DNA of 64,000 nucleotides from Lingula anatina (GCF_001039355.2 NW_019775819.1:105182-169181), one strand, 5' to 3'; positions 11,508-24,515 are shown, counted from the stretch's first letter. Translations and numbers: made by a program. Notes: generated by a model from the sequence alone, not told the origin.

Positions 11508-13587
11508 GGTAAAGTGCCATGAATTTCGAACAGCTCTTGAATTTCGAACGATCTTAAAATCGGCCGTCTGGAGTTTTTTCTGGACCATGAATTTCGGCCA
11601 GTAAGCAATTTTGCGCGATCTTGATTTCGTGAATTTCGTACACCTTAAAATCGGCCACCGGGCTATTCTCGCGCTTATAAAGATCTAACAGTCGGCAATG
11701 TTGCCCTAGCGTACCTTTACCTGAGTACTACGTGTGCGGCCCAAGGTGCAAGATAATGATCAGTACAGTTAGTTTAGGACGCTAAACAACATCGTCATAT
11801 CTATTCATTCAGATAACAGGAGAATCTATTAAGAGTTGTACTGTCGGGCTGTTGTTTCTTTACCGCAGTATGCGCAGTATTCGGTGTGAGATAGCGATCG
11901 GTAGTTTGGCTGAGGCGCACAATAGCATTGTTAACAGTAGAGACTTCAGTAACAGAACAAAAGAGCAATATTAAGAGCTGCAATAAAGATAACCATTATT
12001 GCTTTCTTGTCTCGCTCAGATCGTTCACGATCTCCGGCTGACTATCTTCCGGTAATGAAGTCCCTTGAAATGTACAAATGAAATGAGAAATATATTTAAA
12101 AATTATAAATTCCGATGGGGAGGGATGGAGGGTTAAAAACAATCGAGAACGATTTCCGGCTGACGACTTTCCGCAAACGAAAGCCACTGAACGAGTATGA
12201 GCTTTCTCGTTTCACTCGGATTGCGAAGCTGATGATACGAAAATTGCGTTCTCGTCTCGCCCTTTGGCTTACGAAGTCTCTTTAACAAATATGAAAATTG
12301 CCTCCTGGTCTCTCTCGGATTGCAAAAGATCTCTCGCTGAAAATTTGAATTTTTCCTTTTTGTCAATCAGCTTTGTCAGTTGCCGTGCGTATGAAGGTCC
12401 GGAAGGTGTCCCCTTTCACAAATTGGCCTGTAGTTTGCTTAGTGTTTTGCACTGCATGAAGGTCACTCTTGTCACTGCTGCATACGGCGTGGAATGTGTA
12501 TCTTAAAGTTCTTAGAAACATTTGTGTTTTGTAAGCTTTAGGAAGTAGTTTCGTCGTGACTGAACATCAGCGTACACTACAAAGTAGTACCATTCATCTG
12601 TGACGCATCATAAAAGCTAGGTACGTCAAATTACTCTAAGAACATTTCTTACAACGTCCACGGCTGCCCCGACAAGCCAAGACGTCATTAAAAAAAAGTC
12701 GCAAGGAAAAATCAATCTTTCTTTGTTTCTCTGGCTCCTTGTTTAGCCCGATGATCAGATTTATGTAGTGCCCCCAGGTCTGCTGGAGCAGCTCTTTGAA
12801 AATAACACACAGGTAGATTTTTATCTGAGATAAATATTGCGTTCGATACACTCAAGACAAAAGCTACCTGTGAGCTGAAGGGCACTTTACCCTCTAATTA
12901 AGAGGTAAAGCAAGTTCCAGCTAGATGGACGATTAAGATCGGACTTCAGATGGTAACTAGTATTGTTTACCTCAGTTCTGTGAAAGCAAACGAGAAGGGT
13001 GTCAGAACAATGGTGCATATATAAATTATACAGAGAATTTGTACATTCAGGTGACATTAACTTATAATCGAAGGGGATTTTTTGATAATATTCCTTGACA
13101 CGTACACTAGATTTATAGAGAATAATATCATGGTTGGCCAAAAAATTATTTACGCACAGTGTATCCGTGCGTTTGCCTGGTTACGCCCCTGTCGCAAACC
13201 ATATCCTGCTGACTACATGAAAATTGCCTTCTAGCATGGACAAAAAGTCCAAGCTTCTGTGCTTGCGCGGATCGCTGACGATCTCTTGCTGACGAATATA
13301 GTAACGAAGTCCCTTGAACTAGTGTGGAAATTGGTTTATTGTCACGCTCAGATCGCTCACTATCTCCCATTGACGATCTTCCAGTCCCTTGAACGAATAT
13401 AAAAACTGCCTTTTCGGTTTGCTCTAGATTTCCTATCTCTCGCATTTGTTTGAAGATGGTTTCAATGACAAAACGTACACGCTTTTCAAATGCGTACATT
13501 GACGCAACTATGCGCCAGGAAATCAGTTGCTGCTGCTGGTTAAGATTGGGTTGCCTGAGCGAAAAAAAAAAAAAAAACCCTGCCCTG
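11508..13587. repeat. Segment of degenerate tandem repeats between the two 349-bp copies
   Basis: Imperfect copies of a unit of about 75 bp recur at about 11996-12070, 12140-12360 and 13205-13450. Shared pieces include CAGATCG.TCAC.ATCTCC, GCTGACGA.CTTCC, GAAGTCCCTTGAAC and ATGAAAATTGCCT. A shorter direct repeat (GAATTTCG and CTTAAAATCGGCC) occurs at 11520-11660. The base composition is less AT-rich than the flanks. No protein is supported. The segment ends in an A run and the N at 13588, and may be an insertion present in only one allele. Confidence 0.65.
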
Positions 13588-13588
13588 N
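13588..13588. other. Single-N contig join
   Basis: One N after a poly-A run. The sequence immediately after it repeats 11159-11507, which indicates an undetected overlap or allelic join. Confidence 0.85.
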
Positions 13589-13937
13589 TGTTATGATATT
13601 GTGCATTGTGTAATAAAGTATCATAAATGGAAAGGAACTCATCATTGCAGTTTGTCAGATTTAATTATTCACTATGTTGAGCATCTGCAAATGGAGCAAA
13701 TTGGACATTGAAAATTGTTCTATTGATATTTTTCCTATGTCAACAATTTTCCTAGTTGAACATTTAAAAATGACAGTTTATTGATCATTTTGTTTTAAAA
13801 AAGGTGTTGAAAATGAAAAGAAAATCATTTCAGTACAGTTATCTCTTGTTTACATTTTGGCATTTTGAAAGTGTGACTCTGAACTTCCATGGCTTTGAAG
13901 ACCTTCCCAAATCACATTTTCTGAATATTCATGATAC
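13589..13937. repeat. 349-bp duplicated segment, copy 2
   Basis: Second copy of 11159-11507. It continues to the right into sequence (TTTTATTTTTTTATAAAA) that differs from the right flank of copy 1, so the copies share only their left part. This fits a one-allele insertion at 11508. Confidence 0.9.
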
Positions 13938-14317
13938 TTTTATTTTTTTATAAAAAATTTGATGGTCATTATGCTGTTAAGTATTATGTTTTATTGCATG
14001 AAAGTTGAAGAAACCCCTATTTTGGACACTGCTGCCAGGATAGCGATTAAGGGAAAACCATGTTACTTATGATACTGAAACTTACTGAAAAGTTTCATAA
14101 GACAGAAGTGCAGCTTGTGTTTGAAAACCAGTGTGATTGTTTTCTGTTTTGGAAGCAATGCAGGTTTATAGAGAGCTATACTGGCATTTTCAAGTTGTGA
14201 CTTAGCACTCTCATCTGCCAGGAGCCCTGTACTCTTACTTTGTAACATTTTCTGTATTTTGTTAAGTTACAAGAATGATTCTTAGGATTGACATACAGCC
14301 AAAATTAAAAATTAATA

Positions 14318-14352
14318 TATATAGATAGATAGATAGATAGATAGATATAGAT
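14318..14352. repeat. ATAG tetranucleotide microsatellite
   Basis: About six tandem GATA/ATAG units flanked by AT-rich sequence. A simple repeat in non-coding DNA. Confidence 0.9.
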
Positions 14353-14439
14353 ATTTTTTTAATGAGTTTAAGCAATTTTTTTTTGTGTGTAATTTTCACT
14401 GTACCTCATTCTGGCATTTCCAAAGTTTCACTCTTATCA

Positions 14440-14700
14440 GCCTGACACCTTAGGGACTATTTCCAGACCCTATCACGCTAACTGTGGATCGATGTATCTC
14501 CATGGGAATTCTCGCTAAATTGCAATCAATGTAAGGGGCTTAGTTGTCTGTCACGCCCACTGAAACTGGCATGCCAGAATCCTAAGACTCTCAAATTGAA
14601 AGCAATTTAGTGAGAAACCCCTTGGAGTTGCATTGATCCTGTTAGATTGATCTGGGTATGGGATTGATCTAGGTATGGGAACTTAGTCTAATGCTTGATA
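14440..14700 (-). repeat. Foldback (MITE-like) repeat, copy 2
   Basis: The left part, around ATCTCCATGGGAATTCTCGC and the nearby GGGGCTTAGTTGTCTG, is the reverse complement of the repeat in the ATRAID intron (63557-63745). The right part (about 14598-14650) is an imperfect inverted copy of the left part, so the element can fold on itself. Outer ends CCTTAG and CTTAGTCTAA also look inverted. No transposase is present. Confidence 0.75.
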
Positions 14701-15138
14701 CACATTTTACTTTCATCCTAATCCAATGGTATGCAGAGTAAGAATTTGATGTTGGCTATGCAGTTACAGTAAGCATAATACATTAGCTCATCAGAATTGA
14801 CAGTATCCTATTTCCTGCGTTTTTATTTTCTGGTTTTTGTCTGTACATTTGACAGCTTTGCTGCCTTGTTTAATATTACGTTTGAGTCTAGTCTGATCAT
14901 GACATAAATTCATTTCTCATGTAAGAACAATGTATTGCTGACTGGAAAGATTGATCTTTCTTAATACTGCATTTTCTGTTTTACCTATTAATTCATGAGC
15001 TGATTTAGGCCTATAAACTTAATTCAAAATTTGCTAAAGCCTAATCTGTTATCTATGTGATATCGGATGGTCAAATTGCATTGATCATTTTGTTATTTTT
15101 TTCGCAAGTGTGTATTTAATATCTTGTTACAATCCCAG

Positions 15139-15240
15139 GAGAATCAGCTGTCTCAGGCTTTAGATATTATCAATGATTTATTATTGAATGATATCAAACA
15201 ATGTTTTGTCAGCTGTCTACTTGCAGGTTCTCACCAAAAG
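15139..15240 (+). CDS. Isolated 34-codon exon of uncertain parentage
   Basis: This 102-nt exon has a good acceptor (CAATCCCAG) and a plausible donor (CAAAAG/gtgatc), and is phase 0 at both ends. Its product, containing ENQLSQALDIINDLL, is helix-like and was not recognised. Its phase fits both the ZU5-UPA exon ending at 10191 and the RGS22 exon starting at 16055. It could be the C-terminus of the first, an N-terminal exon of the second, or part of a fused transcript. Confidence 0.45.
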
Positions 15241-16054
15241 GTGATCATATTATTTTTGGTAGATTCATACTCCAGTGATTTTTTCCACAAATTTTTGTAT
15301 TTATTATTTCATTTATTTATATTTATTTATTGTTTTAAAAGTAGGATCTCTTTGCTATATTCAAGTTGTTAATTGCTGCACCTCAAAATATCTAGCAACA
15401 ACCATGCCCTCCTCTCTAGATCACATTGTACTCTTGAACCTATAAAATCAATCGATTCCATTATTGTATTAGAAGCAAAAAAGGAAAAGAAAAGAACATA
15501 TTAACTGCAATTAGTGATATTGGCCAGAGATGGATTTGTTTACGTGGGGACATTCAGAAGTTGTTTCCATGCTGCAAAGTGTATTGAAATCAATACTTGA
15601 CTGTGAACCCACTTCTTTGCACAATCTAAATCTACTGTATCATTGTAGTGCTAATGCATTTCGAACATACAGTTCATAGATTTTTTTACATTATTTGTAC
15701 TGCTAGAAATAATTTCAATTGACTGCTACAATTAGTTTTTGAAGAATCCAAGTGGAAAATAAATGATATAATGAAGGGATTATTTAGGGGATTGGACAGC
15801 TTTTTTAGGGTAGTTGAAACCCAGAAGTTATTTTTATTTAACAGGGGTCAGTGTGAAAGCATTGGCTCATGGAAGACAATTTGTGAGTCTTAATTGAGAA
15901 AATATAAATTGATTTGGCATTTTGTATTTTTGAAAAATAAAAAGAAAAAATATTGTAAAGATAAAAATTTCAGAAACAGTTGTTAGAGTACTAATAATTT
16001 ATGTAATATATAAAGGAAGCATTCTGTTAAATTTAAAACAATTTTTTTCTTTAG

Positions 16055-19000
16055 ACCCTGAACAAAGAACAAGGAATCCATTGGATAAAGCGTGAGCGCC
16101 TGCCAGCTTTCTTGGAGAGTGACTGCTATGTGTTATACAGGCTTTCAAAGGTCCTCTGTGAGGTGCAGCTATCAGGGAACACTGGAGAATATGTTACCAT
16201 TAAAATTGATCACACACCTAGACCGAGGAAGCGTCGAAAACGGGAAATGACCCCTCCTCCTGAAGTGGATGAGTCGGAGTCCTTGTTAAAGAACTGTTTC
16301 GTATGTATGGGGAATGCTAGTACAACTGATACAGATGCTTGGGTATCTCAAGCTAAGATAGCACATGATACCAATGTGACTGTGTCAGGGGAAATCCGTC
16401 CATCAAGTGCTACAACTAGTTTCAAATCTCCTCGCCGGCCAACAAGTGGTCGTCCAGTCAGTGCCTTTAGTTCTGTGGACAGTTATCGTAATACAGATAG
16501 TGGACTTGGAATGAGTAGCCCAAGTAAGCTGGGCTCAATCTATGGAAGTGGTTATCATATAGAAGGGATTCCTGATGTTGAAAATGAAGATGATCTTGAT
16601 GATGAAATTCAGTCTAGCAAATTGTTTGATGACAGTTCTAAGCCTCACACACCAAGGCCATCAGATGTGGTGTGCTATATTGATGAAAGTATGACCAGTT
16701 ACAGAAGCAGAGGGCCTGCATTTTATACCAACAAGCCAAATACAGACAGCCAAAGCAGACACCAAGATGGTGACAGCCAGCTTATCTATGACACAAAATC
16801 TGTAGGTCGTTCAGATGATGAGGATTCTTCATTTTCAGAATTCCCAAGATCAGAGACCCCTGATTCTGAGACCTCATTAGATCTGACTGCAATCCAGGAC
16901 TTGGATGAATATGCTGATGTTGTAGTCGCTACAGCCCTTAAGTATTCCTTTGCCTCTGCAATTGGCAAAGACCCAGCTCGCATTGCTCAACTGCCTCAAA
17001 TCAAAAAGCTTTTCCCAAGTGAGCGCTACATTGACACTACAAGGGAGAAATTGAAGGAAATCTATCTGGATGCAAAACCAGTGCCATTTTTACACCAGAC
17101 GCCAAAACAGCAAGATACCATGGGCAATTCTGAGAACACTGTTAGCAACAACAAATTGGCTTCACCTCCAGCACAATCAATAAATGCCAAAGAGGATAAA
17201 GCAAAGAAGCCTGTGAAAACTAAAGATGGTGGTTATGACAGTGAGGATTCTCTCTTAGGCAGTGATGATGACTATGAAGAGTCTGATACCATGTTCAGAA
17301 AGCACAAAAAGCAGAAGTCCTTTGGTTTGAATACTAAGAAAGGCATTGAGGAATTTAGGAAGTTTTTGAAGGGAACCCAAGGTGAAAAGAACTTAAATCT
17401 GTGGCTGGATATAGACAGGGGGAGACTGCTACCTATAGATGATCAAGAGGAAATACAGATGTAAGTATGATTGGAAGTGTGAATTGTATTGCCAGCTTTG
17501 AAAATCATAAATGCTGAAATATTTTCAGAATATTTAAACTTCATTTGGTATAGCAGTCTCAAAAAAAAAAAAAAAAAGAAATATTATGCCACTCTACATT
17601 TAGTGTGTAAACTTGTAAATTAGTAGAATTATACAACCATATATTTTAAATAAGTTATCAGAGTTAAAAGTGTTATTTCAGGTAAATTATAAGAACCTAC
17701 TATTTCAGGTACCTGGCTGCCATGAGAGAACGGTACTTCAAGCATGGTTCTGTGATGGAGCTGTCACAAGCTGTCAAGCTAGCACTCAAGCTCACAAGAC
17801 CAGAGTGCTGGACACTGGAAAAACTATTCTCTGTCCAGGAGAAGATTGCTGAACCTTTGGTGTGCTACTGGTAAGTGAAGGTTTTTAGTTCTCTATAAAA
17901 CTTTATCAAATTCAATTTTGAGTAAAAGAAATTATATGAAATATTTACAAGTCCTTGCTTAGAATATTAGTTTTGTTCATTTAGTAAAGTAAAATGTTAC
18001 CTTAACAAAAGTAATTAAAAAGTAAATCAGGTGTAAGATGCAGATCCAAGAAGTTTATTTAAACATTGAAAATGGATGTAACCCATGTCCCCAATCTATT
18101 TCCAGGGCACCAAGGTTCCTCCTGAAGCAAACTGTGAAGTATCACCCAGAGAAGAACAAATTATATCATCATCAAAAACTGCTACAGCCAGTCCCCAATG
18201 TTCCATATCCCAACCCCCCAACTATGACACTGCTGCCCTTGAGACCCAAGTCCTGTGCACCCAGGTGTAAGCCAGTGGAGACAACTTCCACTGCCCCTCC
18301 ACAGCCAGTTGAAAATGTGAGTATACCTTTTGTGATACAAGCCCTGAAATAATCGTAGAAACTGTTAGAGAGGCAAAATAATCTTCATTGAAAACTGGTA
18401 AGAAGCTTACAGAGTGTTTTGATTTATTTCACAAACTAAGAATTTTTAGTTGTTAAAATTTTAGGTATCCTTGGAAAGAGGGTCAAATGTTAATGGGTGT
18501 GGTGGCAACTGATATTATTTTCTTAACAAAAGCAAATTTCAAGGTATTGCAAAAGAAATAATTTTGTGAACATCAGCCACTACATGCATATTCAAGGTTT
18601 CCCACATTATAGTTTAAAACTTAGTTAAAACTTTTGTGAGCTTTTTCATTATTAACTAAATTTTAAATAAACAGTTGTATTACCTAGAATGTGACAATTA
18701 ATCATATTAAAATTATCTGACATTCAGGTGCCAAGTGTCCCTCCTGTCCAGTCAACCACATCACCTCTCGTTGGCTTAAAGCGAGTCTACTCCATTCCTG
18801 AGCATTTTCAACCTTACATACCAAGTATTAGCAAGGCCAAAAAGGATCTAGTGAACTCTAAAGAGATACAGGAAGCATCTGAAAAGAAATCGAAGAAGAA
18901 AGAGCTGATTACACCAACTTTGGTACTTGATTCTGGGAGGCCTGACAGTGCAATTTCTGAGAGGTAATGAAGAGATTGTGTGTCTAAGAGTGTCTAGAAG

Positions 19001-21114
19001 TTTAAAAGTTTAAATTGAAAAAAAAGTAAGTAATTTTAATAGCCAAAAATCAAATTACTTTTCTTTGGTAACCTAGGAAGAAATATTATTATAAATTTTA
19101 ATTTGATTTATATGAATTAAAAAATTTTTTCCACAGATCTTCACTTCCTTCAAGACCAAAAACAGCTCGCTCGTCAAATTGGGAAACACAGTCAAATGCC
19201 TCAGACAAATCAACAAAGAGACCCAAATCAGCTGACACCTCTTCTAAAAAGTCAACTCATGATCAGAGCAGAAGAAGCAGCACCAGTTCCATTTTTGAAG
19301 GTGGGAGACGCATGGAAGGACTTCTCCAGGCACTGAACTGTGAGAAGCAGGCTGGCATGTTCCTGAAACGATACTTAGAAAAATCTGGAAATCAGGTAAA
19401 GCTTTGGGCCTTTTAGCAAACCAACTCCCATTCAGTTTCATTTCAGTAGTAAAAACAATTATTTTTTGTAAGTTGGATTTTGCAAATTTGATTAAAACCT
19501 ATTTATATATCATGTGTACATGATTTTTTTTTCGATAATTTTGCACTGTAAGCAATTTGCAGTTTGCATGGTTTATATATTTATCACTGAACTTGAATCA
19601 CTGAACAAAAAGCTGGTATAAACAAGTGTATTTTTATATGCATCCTTGGAGAAGAGAATAAAAAATTCAAAATGAATCAAAAATTTCTCTTACAGCTCTG
19701 GATCAACTGCATTAGTTTCTGGAAGGAGGTACAGGAGTATCACCAGACATTTTATGAAGATGTAATAGATCCTTTTGCTTTATCCAAGAAAGCACAACAC
19801 CTTAATTCTCAGTTTATTGTGGAGGGGTCCCCATTTAACATCGGTTGCAACAGTGACATGAGGAAGCAAATTAATCGTCAGATTGACCCACCATTTGAAG
19901 AACTTTTTGATGCAGCAGAAGAATATGTGCTTCATGTTTTGTATGTGGCCTGGATGCAGATGAAAGTGAATGATCAGGAGACATATAAGAAAGTAAGATA
20001 AAGAAATCATAATGTTACATTTTGTAGAAGTCATTACATTTAATAAATCAATGTGAAAAAGTAGATCGCTTTAATGATAAAAGAAAAACAAAGATTGTTG
20101 AAAGTGTTTGCATTTACATAACTGTTCACAGTAATTCCATTTAACATTTAAGTGAGTTATTATAAAAAAGTCAATTTCATATATGATAAAAAAGAAACAA
20201 AGATTGTTTTAAGTGTTTAAATTTGCATTACTGTTCACAACATTTCCAGTAAATACATATACAGTGATGAATGTAACTGCAAATGTAAAAATCAAGTCAT
20301 GTTTATTATTTTATCACTTTATTTACATATTCCTTAATTTATACATTTATAGATTGAGCTCATAGAGGTCAAGAGACAGCTGGAGACAAGATCCAAGTAT
20401 GTGATAACATTACAGAAGAGAGGGCTGATCAGAGAGGTAAGACATGTCTCACCAAAGTAACAACTAGAGCTCAACCAACTTCCTCATGGAATGATTCTTA
20501 TGTTTGATCATTGTCTTTATTTTCCTTTATTTTATTATTATTATTTTTGTTCCACAATGTCTTTTGTTTTTAATCAATAAGTTTAGTCTCTGTTAAATTT
20601 TTTACATTGTCTCCATTTTAATTATCTGGTTTGTGTTCCACTGCACCTTTTGTTTTTAATCATTTATGTTTAGTTCTTTTGTCTCTGTTAAAGTTTTAGT
20701 CTTTTATTTTTAACTTTTCCAAGGTTTGTTTTCTAAATTAATCTTTCCTTCTTCATAATGTTTCATGTTCATTTGTTTTTGAAATTTACAGTTTGAAAAA
20801 TCTGCATATGAAAAGGTAAACTGAGTATAGTAAATGATGTTATTAACTGTGGCATTTGGGATTGTTTATGCATGATATATATATATGTAGTTTAGGATGA
20901 TATAACAATAACCATTATAGCTCTTTACAGTAACCTTGCTTATGCAGAGTTAAACATTGAATCTTGAGGATTGTTTAATCTGCATATTAGGGCAACCAGT
21001 TTTTACTACCAGCTCATTTAAACTAACAACAAATATATATATATATAGGTGCTATGTTGCTTTATCAGAAACTAGTATCCTATTATTGTTAAAATGTCGA
21101 AACTTGTTGACTGT

Positions 21115-21165
<51 letters not shown>

Positions 21166-22778
21166 CTCAGCCCTTTTAACTTGAAAAGGTAATTTGTCAA
21201 AGATACATTGAAGCTGTTATTACTGAAATTCAAACCATAGGGAGGGATATGAAGACCAATAAATCAGAACAAAAAAAGTTTTAAAAAAAGTTCTCATGTG
21301 TTGCTATTTAGACAAGCCTCTTTTCTCTGGGTAATCAGATCTGAGAATCATTTTTAAATTCATTCATTTTATATCCCCATACTTTACTAGCTATCACATG
21401 CAAAGAATTACTAATATAATATGCACTTGCTAAAATGAAAATACAGAATATATGCAGTAGTAGGTAGTAATTGTTTTGTTGAGAGAAAGAAACATGAAAA
21501 TAGGAAAGCATTAGTTAAATAATTAATGTGTTTATTAGCAGGATATGGTGTATTATGTATAATTAATGTATGACTGACCATATTAACAACAAATATATTT
21601 TATTAAACAACTAACCCAAAGCAACAAAATTACAACTCTTTTTCAAAAATTCTTTTAAATGAATCCGAAGTCCAGGCATTTGACTAAAGTTAATTTAGTT
21701 TGTCAGTTCAAAACTGATTTTTCAAGAAACTTACATTTAAGTTATGGAAGTTTCATTGCATTTGAGTTTAATCCATATTATCTGATACATTCAATCTTTT
21801 TTATCAGCTTTAGTTTTTTAGGTGAAAAACAGCTGTCTTCAAAAATTTTGCAAATACAGCTCTGATTTTCTTAAATCATGATTAACATTGAGTTTTCCTT
21901 TGATTTTTATCTCCTTAGGAATTAGTTGATGAAGAACCAACAGAGGGATACCAGGACCCAGTGTATGATGAATCATTGTGGGAAAAAATCCCAGAAGAAT
22001 TCAGGGATTTTTCACTTTCAAACTTGGTATACAACCGAGTTGAACTAGAGGAGTTTCGCCTCTTTCTCAGTGATAACTATGCAAGTGTTGATTTGATGTG
22101 CTGGATTGACATGGAGGCTTTCAGGAGGATACCCCATGAAGACACCAAGAGGAGGGATATGAAGGCCAAGGAGATCAAAACTAAATACCTTACCAAGAAG
22201 TATTTCTTTGGTCCAAATAGTCCAGCTGGGAAGGAGGGACAAAATAAGGTAAGTGAAGAGAATATATTTCCCACTCAAAAGTATAACCATCAGTTTCTTA
22301 TGACTGTATCACTATGTTTCTAAAAATTAAGTACTTAAATGAATAAATGGACAAGTATAATGCAAACAACAACACGACTTGATTTTGTAGAAAAATTGAT
22401 GAAATATTGAAATAATGATAATTATTGCTTAAATAGAAAAAAGCTAATCAGGAATAATTGTTTTTTCTTTAGATTATGGAGTCTTGTGGGGGATGGGGCA
22501 AGCTGTTAGAGGACAGGCCCCCCAATGAGCTTGTCTTAGAGGCACAAAAATACGTTCAAGACAGACTGGAGAAAAAATGGCTGCCAATGTTTCTGGCAAC
22601 AGAAGAGTTTGCAGATCGTCAGCGTCCACAGTCCAGCATGAGTGATGTGGTGGATGATGTCATGTCACAGAGGAAGAAGAAAAACCAAGCTGTCTGGAAG
22701 GTAAGCAAAGAACTTAAATGTTTATGTCAAAAGTTTATCTGTTTGTACCATGTAGAAATCTTCACTCTGTTATAACAG

Positions 22779-22817
<39 letters not shown>

Positions 22818-24417
22818 TTCTTTGCAGATGCTAGAAAGCAAATGGGTTTCCTCCTCAAAAGAAATCATAGGCTTCCGCAAGGCTCTATTGAACCCAGTCA
22901 CTTGTCTGCAGTTTAGAAAGTTTGTTTCTCTGAAGGGAGAGTTCCTAGAAAATGATGTGCTTTTCTGGTTGGAGGTGCAAAAATATAAGGTAGGAAATCA
23001 CATTCTGATATTTTAGAATAATTCTATGTAAGAAAACTTTTTAATTTCTAAATGTAATTTTATTTGTTTTATTTAAATTGCTTGAGTATTTTCTTATCTT
23101 AAATTGTCCTTTAAAAATCTTATAGAATCATTGTCATGTGCTCAGATGATAGAAGTTGGTGCAAGTAACTATGTATTATATTTTGCAGGACATGTATCAT
23201 GTGCACATGGACGATTCTTTGATCCAGCAAAAGATTTCGACAATCATCAATTGTTTCCTGGACTCCCAGATTCCTCCAAGCATTCAGATAGATGTCCCCA
23301 CAGAGCAAGCTGAGAGGATATTGGAACGTAGGAGGGAGCTGGGGCCATACATCTTTAGGGAAACACAGGTGAGGTCGGGGAGGTCCCTATAAGCATTTCA
23401 TTATGCTACATACTGCTTTTTTATTGTGGTTCTTATTATGTTGAAAAAATATGAAAAAAATTTATATGTAAGAAATATCCATTACAGCTAAATCTCATGT
23501 TCATAGGGAAGTTGATTCATTCTGAGCAGCAAGAAATTATGTTAACTTTGTTTGCATACATAATATATCAATATCATTTTATTTTCAGTTGACTGTGTTT
23601 AGGGTTCTTTTCCAACACTGGCCAGATTTCCAGAACTACAGAAGCAATATCTCAGAGAGTAAACTGGTGCCTACATTGGACAGGCTGAAAAAGAGGGCAA
23701 GAGCCAAAGAAATGAAGAAACAACGAGAGTTAGAAGAATTGAAAGAAAAGGTGAATAATTATTGAGAGGTTATACTGATGTGATGCTAATGAAATTACCA
23801 GTTTTTTCCAAATCTTGTTTGATCTACATGTATGGGAAATTGGTTAGTTGTCTAGTTAAGGGAGGAGGGGTCTTGCCTAGCATATAAAAATTCAAGCTGC
23901 TTTCTTTTAGTTTCTTGAATTTAATCATCACACACTCACAAAAACACACACACACAAATTTGTTTATTATATGTCTATAAAAGGCTAATGTCACTGTGGC
24001 AGGTTTTATTAACATCTTATTTACTTATTTTTGTGAAAAGATTTGGTAAATTTAAAAAAAATGCATAAGATCTACATGTAAAGGTGCTTTGGTGGGAAAA
24101 AAGCAGCAGTTTGAAATTCATTGGGTGTTTGTTATGAAAGTTTGAAATTGAGCATTGTTATTGCATTTATAATTCTTGTTTTTGGTGATGTTATTAAATA
24201 TTTACTGGTGTGAATGATTGACATTGATAAATTGTTTGTATTGTTATGCTTTTATGACACATGAATCTTGCTAAAGCAGTGGTACTGTAAATGGAGGATT
24301 CTCAATTTTTACAACTATTTCTTTTGCATGTGTTCACAGAGGAAAAAGAAGGTTTGGGATGATTTCCAAACTGTAGATCTACCTATAGCTCTTACTAATG
24401 ACCCCATTCTTGTCAAG
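16055..24417 (+). CDS. RGS22: RGS22, regulator of G-protein signalling 22, main body
   Basis: Fourteen exons join in frame: 16055-17460, 17709-17870, 18106-18316, 18728-18963, 19137-19395, 19696-19992, 20353-20436, 20792-20815, 21919-22248, 22473-22700, 22828-22989, 23189-23368, 23589-23750 and 24340-24417 (1273 codons). The product matches RGS22 along its length: WIKRERLPAFLESDCY near the start, then YWAPRF, TLLPLRPKSC, TAEEYVLH-like EEYVLHVL, KKYFFGPNSPA, SGGWGK-like GGWGKLLEDRP, FRKALLNPVTCLQF and ELGPYIFRETQ. About four RGS-type helical units can be placed roughly at residues 428-545, 735-850, 918-1040 and 1088-1220 of the visible protein. RGS22 is known as a multi-RGS protein of testis and cilia. 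The first 16055-17460 exon also holds a long acidic, serine-rich insert. The N-terminal exons before WIKRERLP, about 140 residues in the human protein, were not found. Confidence 0.95.
20792..20815 (+). CDS. RGS22: 24-nt RGS22 microexon
   Basis: This exon of exactly eight codons (FEKSAYEK) has a TTTACAG acceptor and a gtaaac donor, and keeps phase 0 on both sides. It can be skipped without changing the frame. It lies in the linker between two RGS units. Confidence 0.75.
21115..21166. repeat. TTTA tetranucleotide microsatellite in RGS22 intron
   Basis: About 13 tandem TTTA units within the long intron before exon 21919. It lies far from either splice site. Confidence 0.9.
22780..22820. repeat. 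TTTA microsatellite forming the pyrimidine region before an RGS22 acceptor
   Basis: About ten TTTA units end only 7 bases before the acceptor of exon 22828 (TTCTTTGCAG). The array occupies the place where a branch point and pyrimidine tract normally lie, so its length could influence splicing. Confidence 0.85.
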
Positions 24418-24515
24418 GTTACTAACACTTATGAACTTTCATTTAGGACCTCTTCTTGTATAGCAGTCATTTAATGTGTTGCTTTTAGTGCACTTTATCT
24501 AATCCCTGCTTGTAG

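Larger units (their letters stand above)
10192..15138. other. Repeat-rich non-coding interval
   Basis: No coding exon can be supported. The interval holds a palindromic repeat end (10268-10297) and an element body after it to about 10640; the first copy of a 349-bp duplication (about 11159-11507); a 2-kb segment of degenerate tandem repeats (11508-13587); a single N at 13588; the second copy (13589-13937); a weaker relative of the 10390-10490 element at about 14076-14170; an ATAG microsatellite; and a foldback repeat (about 14440-14700). The RGS22 N-terminal exons expected in this direction were not found. Confidence 0.6.
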
